In this document: positions 24,103 through 33,534 of the stretch, one piece after another
Layout of the letters: each line of letters starts with the position of its first letter
How positions within the stretch are numbered: the first letter of the stretch is position 1
From: Desulforadius tongensis
Lineage (GTDB): Bacteria > Bacillota > Desulfotomaculia > Desulfotomaculales > Desulfohalotomaculaceae
Length of the DNA: 64,000 nucleotides
Direction: 5' to 3'
Assembly (NCBI RefSeq): GCF_016907915.1
Contig: NZ_JAFBCW010000011.1
Coordinates: 23,599 to 87,598, forward strand
Translations under genes and position numbers: made by a program
Notes under the pieces: model-generated
Database searches by the model: none
What the model was told of the DNA's origin: nothing
The model's input: only the letters and a program-made list of their open reading frames with translations

Positions 24103-24636
24103 TTAATAATTTTCCGCTTTCATTTCAAAGAAAGCCTGCGGGTGCAGACAGGTGGGGCATTTTTCCGGTGCTTCCACGCCGGTATGTATATGCCCGCAGT
24201 TACGGCATTTCCACACCACTGCTTGATCTTTTTTAAATACTCTGCCCTCTTCTAGATTCCTTAACAGGGCTTTAAATCTTTCCTCATGATCTTTTTCAAT
24301 TTCAGCCACGTTTTCAAAGAAAACAGCTATTTCTTCAAAGCCTTCAGCCCGGGCAGTTTCGGCAAATTCTTTGTACATTTCCGTCCACTCGTAATTTTCG
24401 CCTTCCGCTGCCGCTTTCAGGTTTTCCCTGGTGCTTCCAATACCATTTAAGAATTTTAAAGCCATCTTGGCATGTTCTTTCTCGTTGGCCGCCGTCTCTT
24501 CAAAAATTGCGGCAATTTGCTGGTAACCCTCTTTTTTAGCCACGCTGGCAAAGTATGTGTACTTATTGCGGGCCTGGCTTTCACCGGCAAAAGATGCCAT
24601 TAAGTTTTTCTCGGTTTTGGTTCCTTTTAAATTCAT
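24103..24636 (-). CDS. rbr: Rubrerythrin
   Basis: The 177-residue protein has the di-iron four-helix bundle with E-x(n)-E-x-x-H ligands ([40 protein letters not shown]), followed by a C-terminal rubredoxin domain ([18 protein letters not shown]). It reduces hydrogen peroxide to water using NADH via rubredoxin in anaerobes. The gene lies between the Rrf2 regulator and the rubredoxin-like gene, which fits an oxidative-stress operon. Confidence 0.96.
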   Translation of the reverse strand: MNLKGTKTEKNLMASFAGESQARNKYTYFASVAKKEGYQQIAAIFEETAANEKEHAKMALKFLNGIGSTRENLKAAAEGENYEWTEMYKEFAETARAEGFEEIAVFFENVAEIEKDHEERFKALLRNLEEGRVFKKDQAVVWKCRNCGHIHTGVEAPEKCPTCLHPQAFFEMKAENY

Positions 24637-24712
24637 TTTTTAAAACCCCCTTATTGTATATTAATTTAGTACACATTTATAGTGCACTTAATTTTTTGTT
24701 CATACTAAGTAT

Positions 24713-25141
24713 TTACCTGTCACTATTGTCATTATTAAATTTTATCAGGTCAAAAAAATTGTACTTTTCCAGTTCTTTATTGGTGGCCTGCTGTACATTT
24801 CGCAGCGCCCTGTGAATGGGGCACCAGGCTGTGGCGTTTTTGTTGCATTCTGCGGGGTTAACCAAACACCTGTTTATCTTAACCGGACCTTCAACGGCTT
24901 CAGACACATCTTTTAAAGTAATATCCCTGGTGTCTTTGGCTAAAGTGTACCCGCCTTTAAGCCCCCGATAGGACTTTACTATCCCGGCCTTGGTTAATGA
25001 TCTGATTGTTTTTAAAAGAAACCTGATGGGGATATTTTCCTTTTCGGCAATCTGCCGGGCTTCAATTATCTCTCCAGGCTTCTGCTTGCCGAGGTAATAC
25101 ACTATTCTAAAGGCATAATCTGTGGCCTGGTTAAACCTCAT
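24713..25141 (-). CDS. Rrf2-family transcriptional regulator
   Basis: The ATG at 25141 follows AAGAAGGTGA. The protein has a winged helix (RQIAEKENIPIRFLLKTIRS) and a Cys cluster in NRCLVNPAEC plus WCPIH, which in IscR/NsrR relatives binds an Fe-S cluster and senses redox or NO. It is the first gene of the rubrerythrin operon, so it probably represses its own unit through the palindromes just upstream. Confidence 0.9.
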   Translation of the reverse strand: MRFNQATDYAFRIVYYLGKQKPGEIIEARQIAEKENIPIRFLLKTIRSLTKAGIVKSYRGLKGGYTLAKDTRDITLKDVSEAVEGPVKINRCLVNPAECNKNATAWCPIHRALRNVQQATNKELEKYNFFDLIKFNNDNSDR

Positions 25142-25163
25142 ACTGGTCACCTTCTTCTATTGT

Positions 25164-25197
25164 ATACCTATTAGGTATATTTATATTCTAATATAAA
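25164..25197. promoter_or_regulatory. Palindromic candidate operator upstream of rrf2
   Basis: A perfect 15-bp palindrome (25164-25178, ATACCTA-T-TAGGTAT) is followed at 25180-25197 by a near-perfect AT-rich inverted repeat. Both lie within 60 bp of the regulator start, a suitable autoregulatory site. Confidence 0.5.
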
Positions 25198-25330
25198 TAT
25201 TACCAATGTCAATAGTTTTTTATACCGTTATTTTAATTTTTCCAAATTCCATAATAACCCGCAGCAGGAATGTACGGCCATAAAACGAATAATGTTACTG
25301 GGTTATTCAACTTTTTCCGGAGGTATCATC

Positions 25331-26125
25331 ATGTTAATAGATATGCATGTGCACTTTTTCCCCGATAATGTGGCCCCCAAGGTAACCCAGCAGCTGGCCC
25401 GGCATTATGGCATGCCGGTTCCCTACCGGGGCACCGTTACCGAGTATCAAACCCTTCGCCGCCGGGCCAATGTGGATGCGGCGGTATTTTTCACTGCAGC
25501 CACCAAGCCGGAACAGGTACCGCCGGCCAATCTTTGGGCCATACAAAACAGTAAAGACGGTTTAATTGGTTTTGGTACCCTGCACCCGGATTATGAAAAT
25601 ATTGATGATGAAATAAACAGGCTGAAAAAAGCCGGTATAAAGGGAATAAAGTTTCACCCGGACTTTCAGCAGTTTTTTTTGGATGAAGAAAAGGCATTAA
25701 TTATGTACGAAAAACTGGCCCGGGACTTTATTTTAATCTTCCACATCGGTGATGATCAAAACAGCAGTAAAATAAATTATACTTCACCGGAAAGACTGGC
25801 CCACGTGCTGGAAACCATACCCAATTTAAAGGTTATAGCCGCCCACATGGGGGGTTATCAAATGTGGGACCGGGCATTGCAGTGTTTGGTGGGGAAAAAA
25901 TTGTATTTTGACACTTCCAGTTGTTATGAATTTTTGCCCAGTGATAAATTCCGTTATATGATTAAAGAACACGGTTATCATAAAATACTGTTGGGCAGTG
26001 ATTACCCTTATAATGACCCGGGAAGGGAGTGTTCATGCATTGCCAAATTAGGTTTAAAGGATAATGAATATACAGCAGTTATTGGTGAAAATGCTAAAAG
26101 ATTAATGGCCGAACTGGGCATTTAA
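25331..26125 (+). CDS. TIM-barrel metal-dependent hydrolase (amidohydrolase 2 family)
   Basis: The ATG at 25331 follows CCGGAGGT. The metal motif HVHFFPD at the N-terminus, GIKFHPDFQQF mid-protein, AAHMGG and the final LLGSDYPYNDP identify the amidohydrolase-related family that includes decarboxylases such as ACMSD. The substrate is unknown. The gene is followed by a nitrilase after 33 bp, so the two may act on one nitrogen compound. Confidence 0.85.
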   Translation: MLIDMHVHFFPDNVAPKVTQQLARHYGMPVPYRGTVTEYQTLRRRANVDAAVFFTAATKPEQVPPANLWAIQNSKDGLIGFGTLHPDYENIDDEINRLKKAGIKGIKFHPDFQQFFLDEEKALIMYEKLARDFILIFHIGDDQNSSKINYTSPERLAHVLETIPNLKVIAAHMGGYQMWDRALQCLVGKKLYFDTSSCYEFLPSDKFRYMIKEHGYHKILLGSDYPYNDPGRECSCIAKLGLKDNEYTAVIGENAKRLMAELGI

Positions 26126-26158
26126 TTTAACCAGCAGTTTAATATACGGGGTGCAGCA

Positions 26159-26992
26159 ATGAAAAATACCAGAATTGCCTTGGTGCAGATGAACTCTGTC
26201 TTTGGCCAAAGGGATCAAAATTTAAATAAAATCAAGCTGTTTGTAAAACAAGCGGCCAAGCAGCAGGTGGATATTATTTGTTTCCCGGAGCTTTCCGTGC
26301 AGGGGTACAGCCGGGACAAATCCCACCTTTACTGTGAGCAAATTCCCGGTGACAGCAGTAATTTAATCTCTGCCCTGGCCAGAAATCACAACATCACCAT
26401 ACTGGCCGGTATAGCTGAAAAATGTACGGCAGGTAATAAGCCATATATTACCAGTTTAGCAGCCCTGCCCGACGGCAGCATGGAAAAATATAGAAAAACC
26501 CACCTGGGCAGCAGTGAAAAACCTTACTTTACCCCCGGTGACCGGGTCCCGGTTTTCAATACCGCCAAGGCGGTATTCGGCATCCAAATATGCTGGGATT
26601 TGCATTTTCCTGAAATGTCCACTGTAATGTCTTTAAAGGGGGCGGAAATAATTTTTGCCCCCCATGCTTCACCATGCACGGCGGGCAGCAGAAAAGAAAT
26701 CTGGTTAAAGTATTTAACCGCCAGGGCATATGACAATACCGTATATATAGCTGCCTGTAATTTAATTGGCGGCAGCGGAAAAGACCATCGTTTCTCCGGA
26801 GGCGCCATGGTCATTGATCCCAAGGGAAATGTCATCGCCGAGGATTTTAATAATCAGGAAAGCATGCTGGTTGTTGACTTGGATGCTGAATTGATAAATA
26901 AAATTCGATATCAAAAAACAACTTCCATGCGCAGCATTTTTTACCTGCAGGCCAGAAGACCGGAATTGTATAAAACTTTGATTAAGAATTGA
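26159..26992 (+). CDS. Carbon-nitrogen hydrolase (nitrilase superfamily)
   Basis: The 277-residue protein has the catalytic triad Glu44 (FPELSVQGY), Lys (YRKTHLGSS) and Cys (GIQICWDLHFPEMS). It hydrolyses an amide or nitrile in the cytoplasm. Omega-amidase, N-carbamoyl hydrolase and NAD synthetase-type glutaminase relatives share this layout, so the substrate is open. It is probably co-transcribed with the amidohydrolase. Confidence 0.9.
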   Translation: MKNTRIALVQMNSVFGQRDQNLNKIKLFVKQAAKQQVDIICFPELSVQGYSRDKSHLYCEQIPGDSSNLISALARNHNITILAGIAEKCTAGNKPYITSLAALPDGSMEKYRKTHLGSSEKPYFTPGDRVPVFNTAKAVFGIQICWDLHFPEMSTVMSLKGAEIIFAPHASPCTAGSRKEIWLKYLTARAYDNTVYIAACNLIGGSGKDHRFSGGAMVIDPKGNVIAEDFNNQESMLVVDLDAELINKIRYQKTTSMRSIFYLQARRPELYKTLIKN

Positions 26993-27122
26993 AATGATAA
27001 CCCCGGCATTGAGCAGCAATTTTTTATTACTCCCGCTTTTACCGGTAATGAATAAATAACTTCATTTATAGAGATTATAAAAAGTACAGGAATATAAACT
27101 TTAACCAGGCGGGAGGGATATA

Positions 27123-27587
27123 ATGTCTCAAAAACTGCAAGATATCATGACCCAAAACGTGGCCACTGTAAGCCCGCAGCAAACGGTGGCCGAAGCGGCA
27201 CAAATTATGAGCCAGTATAATGTGGGTTCCGTACCTGTGGTGCAAAACGGAAAACCGGTGGGTATCATTACCGACCGCGATATTGCTTTACGGGTGGCAT
27301 CAAAAGGCCAAAGTGCCGGTACGGTCCAGGTGCAGTCAGTTATGTCTACAAATGTTGTAACCGGCAGCCCGGAAATGGACGTCCACCAGGCGGCCAGCAT
27401 GATGGCCCAAAATCAAATCCGCCGCCTGCCGGTGGTTGAAAACGGCCAGCTGGCCGGCATTGTTTCCCTTGGCGATTTAGCGGTAGAAAATATCTACCAA
27501 AACGAAGCCGGCCAGGCACTATCCGATATTTCCAAACCATCACAGCCCCAAGGGCAGCCTTCCCCGCAGCAGCCGCAAATGTACTAA
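27123..27587 (+). CDS. Tandem CBS-domain protein
   Basis: The 154-residue protein consists of two CBS motifs (IMTQNVATVSPQQTVAEAA... then VMSTNVVTGSPEMDVHQAA...) and a Gln/Pro-rich tail. Stand-alone CBS pairs bind adenosine nucleotides and modulate other proteins. The start follows GGGAGGG. No partner is adjacent. Confidence 0.9.
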   Translation: MSQKLQDIMTQNVATVSPQQTVAEAAQIMSQYNVGSVPVVQNGKPVGIITDRDIALRVASKGQSAGTVQVQSVMSTNVVTGSPEMDVHQAASMMAQNQIRRLPVVENGQLAGIVSLGDLAVENIYQNEAGQALSDISKPSQPQGQPSPQQPQMY

Positions 27588-27594
27588 GAACCAT

Positions 27595-27645
27595 TTACCC
27601 GGCCTGCCGGGTAAGCACATAAATGCCGGGTATATTACCCGGCAT
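27595..27645. terminator. Two tandem hairpins between the CBS gene and the convergent cupin gene
   Basis: The first has perfect 9-bp arms (27595-27603, 27606-27614). The second has perfect 9-bp arms around ATATT (27623-27645) and shares the core ACCCGGC. They separate two convergent genes and probably stop transcription both ways. Confidence 0.6.
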
Positions 27646-27980
27646 CAGCTTTTAAAATTGGCCAGCAGATAGATGTCTTCTCCGGTGTTGTTTTTAACAC
27701 CATGCTCCACCCCTGCCGGCGCCACCACCACCGTTCCTTCACCGCAGTCTTTTCTTTCCCCGTTCACCAGCACACTGCCCAGCCCCTTGATAAAGCAGAA
27801 CACTTCTGCAGTGTCATGGGTATGGGGCAGTATCTCACCGCCGGGAACAATTTTTACATACATATTTTTAAAGCCCAACCCCTCATCCCCGGATAATATG
27901 GGCTGCACAAAAACCCCCGGGCTGGTGGGGTGCGGTTTCCAGTCACCCTGTTTTAAATTATATACCGATGTTTCTCTCAT
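27645..27980 (-). CDS. Cupin-domain protein, 111 aa
   Basis: The protein has the cupin metal motif: PGGEILPHTHDTAEVFCFIKG (His-x-His and Glu) and later AGVEHGVKN with the last His. Small single-domain cupins can be isomerases, dioxygenases or binding proteins; the substrate is unknown. It is convergent with the CBS gene. Confidence 0.85.
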   Translation of the reverse strand: MRETSVYNLKQGDWKPHPTSPGVFVQPILSGDEGLGFKNMYVKIVPGGEILPHTHDTAEVFCFIKGLGSVLVNGERKDCGEGTVVVAPAGVEHGVKNNTGEDIYLLANFKS

Positions 27981-28154
27981 TTAATCAGGTCCCCCTTAAA
28001 TTTTTATTTTGTTACTTCTGCAATTCAATAATCTTTTCCTTCTATTGATTTTAAAACATGAAATTTGAAGAAATTTAGCATATTAAAAAAGGATTGCAGT
28101 AATTATGTAGAATATATACCATTAAAGTAATATTTATATAGGGAGGTAATTACC

Positions 28155-28565
28155 ACGGCCAAGATACTGCAAGCCAAAGACATGACCAAGTGCATCGGTT
28201 GTTATTCTTGTATGCTGGCCTGTGCCCGGACCATCCGGCGCAGCCTTTCCCCTACCAAGGCAGCCATTCAAATAAGAACAGCCGGCGGTCTGCAGAGTAA
28301 GTTTGTCGCTGACATCTGCAGGGGATGTATAGATGCCCCCTGTGCTGCCGCATGCCGCTGCGGTGCACTAATTGCCAGGGAAGGGGGCGGGGTTCGTTTT
28401 ATTCCCCACAAATGTATTGGCTGTAAAGATTGTGTAGAGGCTTGTATAATTGGTGTACTGGAGTTTGATGAAGATAGCAATAAACCCCTGGTGTGTGTAC
28501 AGTGCGGAACCTGTGCCCGTTTCTGTCCACACCAAGTATTAACCCTGGAGGAACGGCCAATATGA
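28155..28565 (+). CDS. Ferredoxin-like electron-transfer subunit of AOR, apparent ACG start
   Basis: The frame holds several 4Fe-4S motifs (CIGCYSCMLACAR, CRGCIDAPCAAACRC, CIGCKDCVEACI, CVQCGTCARFCP). This is the HycB-like partner found next to aldehyde:ferredoxin oxidoreductases. Homologous proteins begin MAKILQA-like. Here that sequence starts with ACG (28155) placed 7 nt after GGGAGGT. The only downstream ATG (28182) has no ribosome site. Its stop overlaps the AOR start (ATGA), so the two are translationally coupled. Confidence 0.9.
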   Translation, partial: TAKILQAKDMTKCIGCYSCMLACARTIRRSLSPTKAAIQIRTAGGLQSKFVADICRGCIDAPCAAACRCGALIAREGGGVRFIPHKCIGCKDCVEACIIGVLEFDEDSNKPLVCVQCGTCARFCPHQVLTLEERPI

Positions 28566-30289
28566 GTGAACGAACCATTAAAGTGCTGGAAATTAATCTG
28601 AGCGAAGAAAAGATAGAAGTACATCATCGAAAGGATTTAAATTACCTGTTGGGCGGCATTGGTGTGGCCAGCAAACTCTTTGCCGAATCCGTCAACCCGC
28701 AGCTGGATCCCCTGGCTCCGGAACAACCGGTTGTTTTAGCCAACGGGCCCCTTTCCACCATTTTTCCTGTGGTTACCAAAGTGGTGGCGGTTTTCCGTTC
28801 TCCCTTGACCGGGGAATGGGGAGAAAGTTATGCCGGTATGAGGCTGGCACTGGCCATGCGCCTGGCCGGGTTCCAGGCCATTGTCATCCACGGCCGGGCC
28901 CATGCCCCCACCTATCTCTCCATTGGCCCCCGGGGGGTAAAATTTAAAAATGCCTCCGCCCTGTGGGGACTGAATGTGGGTGAAACAGGCAGTATTTTAC
29001 GCCGTTTGGAACCGAACAGGGGGCACCGCAGCACCATCCGCATCGGACCGGCAGGTGAAAAGTGTGTTTCCTTTGCCAGTGTTAATGTGGATACTTACCG
29101 CCATTTCGGCCGGCTGGGTTTGGGAGCGGTTTTTGGTGCTAAAAACCTTAAAGCCATTGTTATCCACGGCGATAAAGATGAACCAATACCTGACTCCAAG
29201 GCCTACAACAAAGTTTACCGGGATATTTATCAGCGGGTGGTTAAAACTGATATTATGGATAAATATCACGGTGTGGGCACCGCCATAAACATTAACGCTC
29301 TAAACAACTTGGGAGGGCTGCCCACCAAAAATCTGCAATCGGGCACCTTTGAGCAGGCAGGTAATATCAGCGGTGAGTCCTTTGCGGAACAAAGTTTAAT
29401 CCGCAAGATGGCCTGCTCCGGCTGTCCGGTGGGTTGTATTCACATTGCCATGCGCCGGCGGGAGTTCGGCCCCGGATATGAATACGAATCCAAAGCCATA
29501 TCCTACGACCACGAATTGATATTTGCTCTGGGATCTTTTATCGGCATGACATCCCAGGAAAAGGTGCTGGATTTAATTGATCTGGTGGAAGAACTGGGCA
29601 TGGATGCCATCACTGCCGGTGTAGCACTGGGTTGGGTAACAGAAGCCTACCAGAGCGGTATTGTGGATGAAGCAACCCTGGGCACCAAAGTGGATTTTGA
29701 CAACGCAGAGGGTTATATTGAAGTGCTAAAAAATATCGTCTATCCCCCTAACAGTTTTTACGCCACACTGGCCAGGGGAACAGCGGCGGCAGCAGAAAAA
29801 TATGGCGGCAAAGACTACGCTCTTACGCTGGCCAAAACAGAAATGCCCGGTTATCACACCGGTCACGCTAATGTTTTAGGACTAACTGTAGGCGCCCGCC
29901 ATTCTCACTTAGATAACGCCGGTTACTCGGTGGACCAAAAGCACCGCGAGCAAAGAGACTTGGAAAAAATGGTAGACGACTTGATAACCGAAGAAAAATG
30001 GCGCAATGTTTTAAACTCCCTGTGTATTTGTTTATTTGCCCGGGGAATATACGATCCGGAAACGGTGGTATCTGCACTGGGGTCCATAGGTATTAATACC
30101 ACCGCCGAAGAGTTAAATGCTTTGGGAGAAGAAATATTTAAAACCAAACACGAAATACGTATCAAGCTGGGTTATAACCTGGACCGGTTAACTTTCCCCA
30201 AGCGTTTCTTTGATACCCCATCTTTAACCGGCCGGTTAAGCAGCGAAAACATAAAACGGATGCTGGAGATTTATAAAAGCAGGTTATAA
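28562..30289 (+). CDS. aor: Tungsten-containing aldehyde:ferredoxin oxidoreductase
   Basis: The 575-residue protein has the AOR N-terminal pyranopterin-binding domain (YLLGGIGVASKLF, SPLTGEWGESYAG), the cluster motif CSGCPVGC and the fourth ligand near the C-terminus (LNSLCICLF). It oxidises aldehydes to carboxylates or reduces acids, using ferredoxin and a tungsten bis-pyranopterin. It overlaps its ferredoxin-like subunit by 4 bp. Together with AdhE and Acs it can move carbon between acetate, acetaldehyde and ethanol. Confidence 0.95.
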   Translation: MSERTIKVLEINLSEEKIEVHHRKDLNYLLGGIGVASKLFAESVNPQLDPLAPEQPVVLANGPLSTIFPVVTKVVAVFRSPLTGEWGESYAGMRLALAMRLAGFQAIVIHGRAHAPTYLSIGPRGVKFKNASALWGLNVGETGSILRRLEPNRGHRSTIRIGPAGEKCVSFASVNVDTYRHFGRLGLGAVFGAKNLKAIVIHGDKDEPIPDSKAYNKVYRDIYQRVVKTDIMDKYHGVGTAININALNNLGGLPTKNLQSGTFEQAGNISGESFAEQSLIRKMACSGCPVGCIHIAMRRREFGPGYEYESKAISYDHELIFALGSFIGMTSQEKVLDLIDLVEELGMDAITAGVALGWVTEAYQSGIVDEATLGTKVDFDNAEGYIEVLKNIVYPPNSFYATLARGTAAAAEKYGGKDYALTLAKTEMPGYHTGHANVLGLTVGARHSHLDNAGYSVDQKHREQRDLEKMVDDLITEEKWRNVLNSLCICLFARGIYDPETVVSALGSIGINTTAEELNALGEEIFKTKHEIRIKLGYNLDRLTFPKRFFDTPSLTGRLSSENIKRMLEIYKSRL

Positions 30290-30338
30290 TAAAACTTTTT
30301 GGTAGGGGCTCAATTAATTGAGCCCTTTCCCCTTATAA

Positions 30339-30821
30339 TTAAAATTCTCCGGCAAACTGCTGAAACAGTTCCGCCCTAATTTGCTCGTGTTCCTCCCGGT
30401 TGGTTACCTGGCCGCTTTCCAGCAGCTGCTTGTAAAACCAGTGGTCATAAATGGCCTGCCGCAGTGTTCTGATACCCAGCAGAGAACAGTGTTTTTTCTG
30501 CTCCGGTAATCCTCCCAGATACTCCACCACGTCATCATCAGTTAACTGGAGAGCTTCATTACAGGTTTTCCCCTTGGCCAGCTCGGTGGTGGCGCTGGAT
30601 GTGGCAATGGCACCGGCACAGCCGTGTACCCGGAACTTAATATCTACTATTCTGTCATTTTCAACACGCAGCGTTATTTCACAAACATCACCACAGCCCG
30701 CTTCACCAATTTTACCTCTGCCGTTATAATTTTCCACCACCCCCACATTGCGGGGATTTAAAAAATGATCCATGGTTTTTTCAGTGTATTCATCCCCCAG
30801 GTTATTTCCTTCATCATGCAT
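30339..30821 (-). CDS. NifU/IscU-like Fe-S cluster scaffold
   Basis: The 160-residue protein has the three conserved scaffold Cys in GCGD, HGCAGAIATSS and KKHCSLLG. It assembles Fe-S clusters before transfer to apoproteins. No cysteine desulfurase gene is adjacent. The start follows GGAGGAGG. The C-terminal 30 residues (EEHEQIRAELFQQF) are longer than in minimal IscU proteins. Confidence 0.88.
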   Translation of the reverse strand: MHDEGNNLGDEYTEKTMDHFLNPRNVGVVENYNGRGKIGEAGCGDVCEITLRVENDRIVDIKFRVHGCAGAIATSSATTELAKGKTCNEALQLTDDDVVEYLGGLPEQKKHCSLLGIRTLRQAIYDHWFYKQLLESGQVTNREEHEQIRAELFQQFAGEF

Positions 30822-31095
30822 ACTTTTCTACCTCCTCCCGCCATTCTTTTAAACAAAATCCCTTCATATAAGTTATGTAAAATATTTGATAGTTCCTGCA
30901 AAAACATCAAATAAATATTCGCTGCCCAGTATGTTAATTGTTGTCTAAGAGTAAATATTAATTATCCAGGAGATTAAACAGCTGATAAGAAGAACACATT
31001 TTGTAAAAAATATATACTAATTTATTTAAAAATAATAAATTTTCACAAGGGTTTTCTCATATATTGCTAGAAATAGTTAGCAGAAACGTTTTTAT

Positions 31096-33498
31096 ATGGA
31101 TGTGTTTAGTATGGATATACTTTATACCGATAACAAGCTTTGTGTGCAGTGTTATGCCTGTGTCAGAGTATGTCCGGTAAATGCCATATCCTTTCAAAAC
31201 GGTAAAGCAACCATTGCCAAAGAAGACTGTATTTTATGCGGCAGCTGTGCTAAAGTTTGTTCCCAGGGTGCCAAGCTGCTGTTTAATGATGTTCCCATGG
31301 TACAAAAATGGTTGGACCGTCAAGAAGAAACGGTAGCCATTGTGGCCCCCTCTTTTGCCGCTTCTTTCACCTGCAAACCCCGCCAATTAATTGGCGGGCT
31401 GCGCAGGCTGGGCTTTTCCAAAGTTTATGAAACTGCCTTTGGGGCAGAGATATGCGCCTACCAGTATCAAAAACTTCTGTCCTCCGGCCAATGCAGCACA
31501 ATCATCACTACCCCCTGCCCTTCCGTTGTTTTAATGGTAGAAAAACACTTTCCACAATTAATCAGCTGTTTGGCCCCGATAAAGTCTCCAATGATGATTA
31601 CCGGTGAAGCAGCTAAAAAATTATACCCGCACTGCAAAACAGTGTTTATCGGACCCTGTATAGCCAAAAAAGCAGAAAGTGTCAATAAACACGCCGGTAC
31701 TGCCATTGACGCGGTAATCACCTTTAACCAGTTAAAACAGTGGTTTAAAAGAGAAGAAATTATCCTGGAAAATATGCCCGAAGAAAACTGGGACTCCCCC
31801 GGTGCCAATACAGCCAGATTATTTCCCCTGGCGGGAGGGTTATTAAAAACGCTGGGTTTACACCGGGATGTGGGCTCCCTGGATGTCATTGAAGCCAACG
31901 GCCCGGCAAAGTGCAAAAGTATTTTGCGATCCATTAACAGCGGTTTTCTTACACCCCGAATCGTAGATTTGCTCTGCTGCGACGGCTGCATCGCCGGCAG
32001 GGAAATAGCCAGCAGCGACCTGTGCTTTGTAAAGTCTCAAAGAATAATTAATTACAGCAACGAAGAAAGAAAAAAGGGTGAATACAAATATCCCCGGGAT
32101 TTTGCCGAACTGGCCCCCGATATAGACACCAGCCGTACCTTTGTCAATAAGCAGCGAATTAAAAAATTTTTTACCCGCCAGGAAATATGGGATGTATTGA
32201 AAAAAACCGGTAAGTACAGCCAAAAGGATCTGATAAACTGCGGTGCCTGCGGCTATAACTCATGCTGGGAAAAAGCCATTGCCGTACTGCAGGGTAAAGC
32301 AGACATTCAAATGTGTTTACCCTTCTTATTAAAGCAGTACCAGGAAACCAGCAAACACATGGCTGCCATATACATGCTGAGCAGAAACTTAGAGTTCAAA
32401 GCGGCCACCGACAGTTTAACCGGCCTGTATAACCACAGAAAGTTTCAAGAAGAGCTGGATAAACAAATTAAAAAGGCCAAGGCAGCCAATCAAAGTTTTG
32501 CCCTTTTTATCATTGATATAGACAGCTTTAAACGGGTAAACGACTTGTACGGCCACCAGGTGGGAGATCAAATACTGCTGCAGGTTGCCGTCATGCTGAG
32601 GGAACTTTTTCCCAGCGGTTTTGTGGCCCGCTACGGCGGGGAAGAGTTTTCAGCCCTCCAGCCAAATGTGAGCCCCGAAGAGGCCCTGGCAATGGGCAGG
32701 CGTTTAAATCAAACGGTAAAAAACCGTTTTTACAAAATACAAAACAATAACATCAATATAAACCTGACTGTGTCAGTGGGGATAGCCTGTTTTCCCTTTA
32801 ACGCCACCAACAAGGATGATCTGCTCAAGCTGGCGGACTATGCCCTGTATAAAGCCAAACGCACCAAAGATACCGTTATACTTTATTCTTCCGTGCTGGA
32901 TGAAATTTCACCTGGAGAACCAAGCTATACCGAAAACGATTTCAGCACCATTAAAACATTAAACATAGTAATCAACGCCAAAGATCATTACACCTATAAA
33001 CATTCCGAGCGGGTGGTTTACTACGCTGAAACTTTAGCCCGAAAGCTGGGCCTACCTGAAGAAGACATAAAGTATTTGAAGTACGGTGCCTTTCTACATG
33101 ATATCGGAAAAATAAAAATAGATATGTCTATATTACAGAAACCCGGCCGGCTTACCGAGGAAGAATTCGAAAGAATTAAACAGCACCCTTTAATAGGAGC
33201 GGATATTGTCAGGGAAATTCCCACCCTGCACAACATCATCCCGGTAATACTCTATCATCACGAGCGTTATGACGGAAAGGGTTATCCCTATGGAAAAAAA
33301 GGCAATGACATCCCACTGCTGGGCAGAATTGCATCAATAGCAGACAGTTTTGATGCCATGACCACCAAACGTCCCTATAAAAAAGCGCTTAATTATGACC
33401 AAGCGGTTAACGAGTTAATAAGAAACTCTGGATCCCAGTTTGATCCAGAGTTGGTAAAGGGGTTCCTATGCTGTGTCAAAAAGGTGGTGGAAGTATAA
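31096..33498 (+). CDS. Sensory-type [FeFe] hydrogenase domain fused to GGDEF and HD-GYP
   Basis: The 800-residue protein has five parts. Residues 10-60 form a two-cluster ferredoxin (Cys16/19/22/26 and 45/48/51/55). Residues 80-310 form a hydrogenase large-subunit domain with Cys141 (TTPCPS), Cys188 (GPCIAKKAE) and LLCCDGC (294, 295, 298). Residues 380-410 form a 4Fe-4S domain (Cys382/385/390/407). A GGDEF domain follows with intact GGEEF (514-518) and no RxxD inhibitory site. The HD-GYP domain has HDIGK (668) and DGKGYP (726). There is no membrane span. The layout predicts a cytoplasmic sensor coupling H2 or redox state to c-di-GMP synthesis and breakdown. Catalysis by the H-cluster is unproven, as the first loop deviates from TSCSPGW. 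The start has a weak ribosome site, and the ATG at 31111 is an alternative. Confidence 0.93.
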   Translation: MDVFSMDILYTDNKLCVQCYACVRVCPVNAISFQNGKATIAKEDCILCGSCAKVCSQGAKLLFNDVPMVQKWLDRQEETVAIVAPSFAASFTCKPRQLIGGLRRLGFSKVYETAFGAEICAYQYQKLLSSGQCSTIITTPCPSVVLMVEKHFPQLISCLAPIKSPMMITGEAAKKLYPHCKTVFIGPCIAKKAESVNKHAGTAIDAVITFNQLKQWFKREEIILENMPEENWDSPGANTARLFPLAGGLLKTLGLHRDVGSLDVIEANGPAKCKSILRSINSGFLTPRIVDLLCCDGCIAGREIASSDLCFVKSQRIINYSNEERKKGEYKYPRDFAELAPDIDTSRTFVNKQRIKKFFTRQEIWDVLKKTGKYSQKDLINCGACGYNSCWEKAIAVLQGKADIQMCLPFLLKQYQETSKHMAAIYMLSRNLEFKAATDSLTGLYNHRKFQEELDKQIKKAKAANQSFALFIIDIDSFKRVNDLYGHQVGDQILLQVAVMLRELFPSGFVARYGGEEFSALQPNVSPEEALAMGRRLNQTVKNRFYKIQNNNININLTVSVGIACFPFNATNKDDLLKLADYALYKAKRTKDTVILYSSVLDEISPGEPSYTENDFSTIKTLNIVINAKDHYTYKHSERVVYYAETLARKLGLPEEDIKYLKYGAFLHDIGKIKIDMSILQKPGRLTEEEFERIKQHPLIGADIVREIPTLHNIIPVILYHHERYDGKGYPYGKKGNDIPLLGRIASIADSFDAMTTKRPYKKALNYDQAVNELIRNSGSQFDPELVKGFLCCVKKVVEV

Positions 33499-33505
33499 CC
33501 GGTTC

Positions 33506-33533
33506 AGGGTGCTGTTTTTACAGCACCCTTTTC
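33506..33533. terminator. Terminator between the sensor gene and thrC
   Basis: A perfect 10-bp stem with a T-loop and a following TTTT ends the plus-strand gene and lies just before the convergent thrC stop. Confidence 0.75.
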
Positions 33534-33534
33534 G

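Noticed and set aside
28182..28190. ATG 28182 as start of the AOR ferredoxin subunit
   Set aside because: It has no ribosome site and would cut conserved residues; the strong GGGAGGT lies 7 nt before the ACG nine codons earlier.
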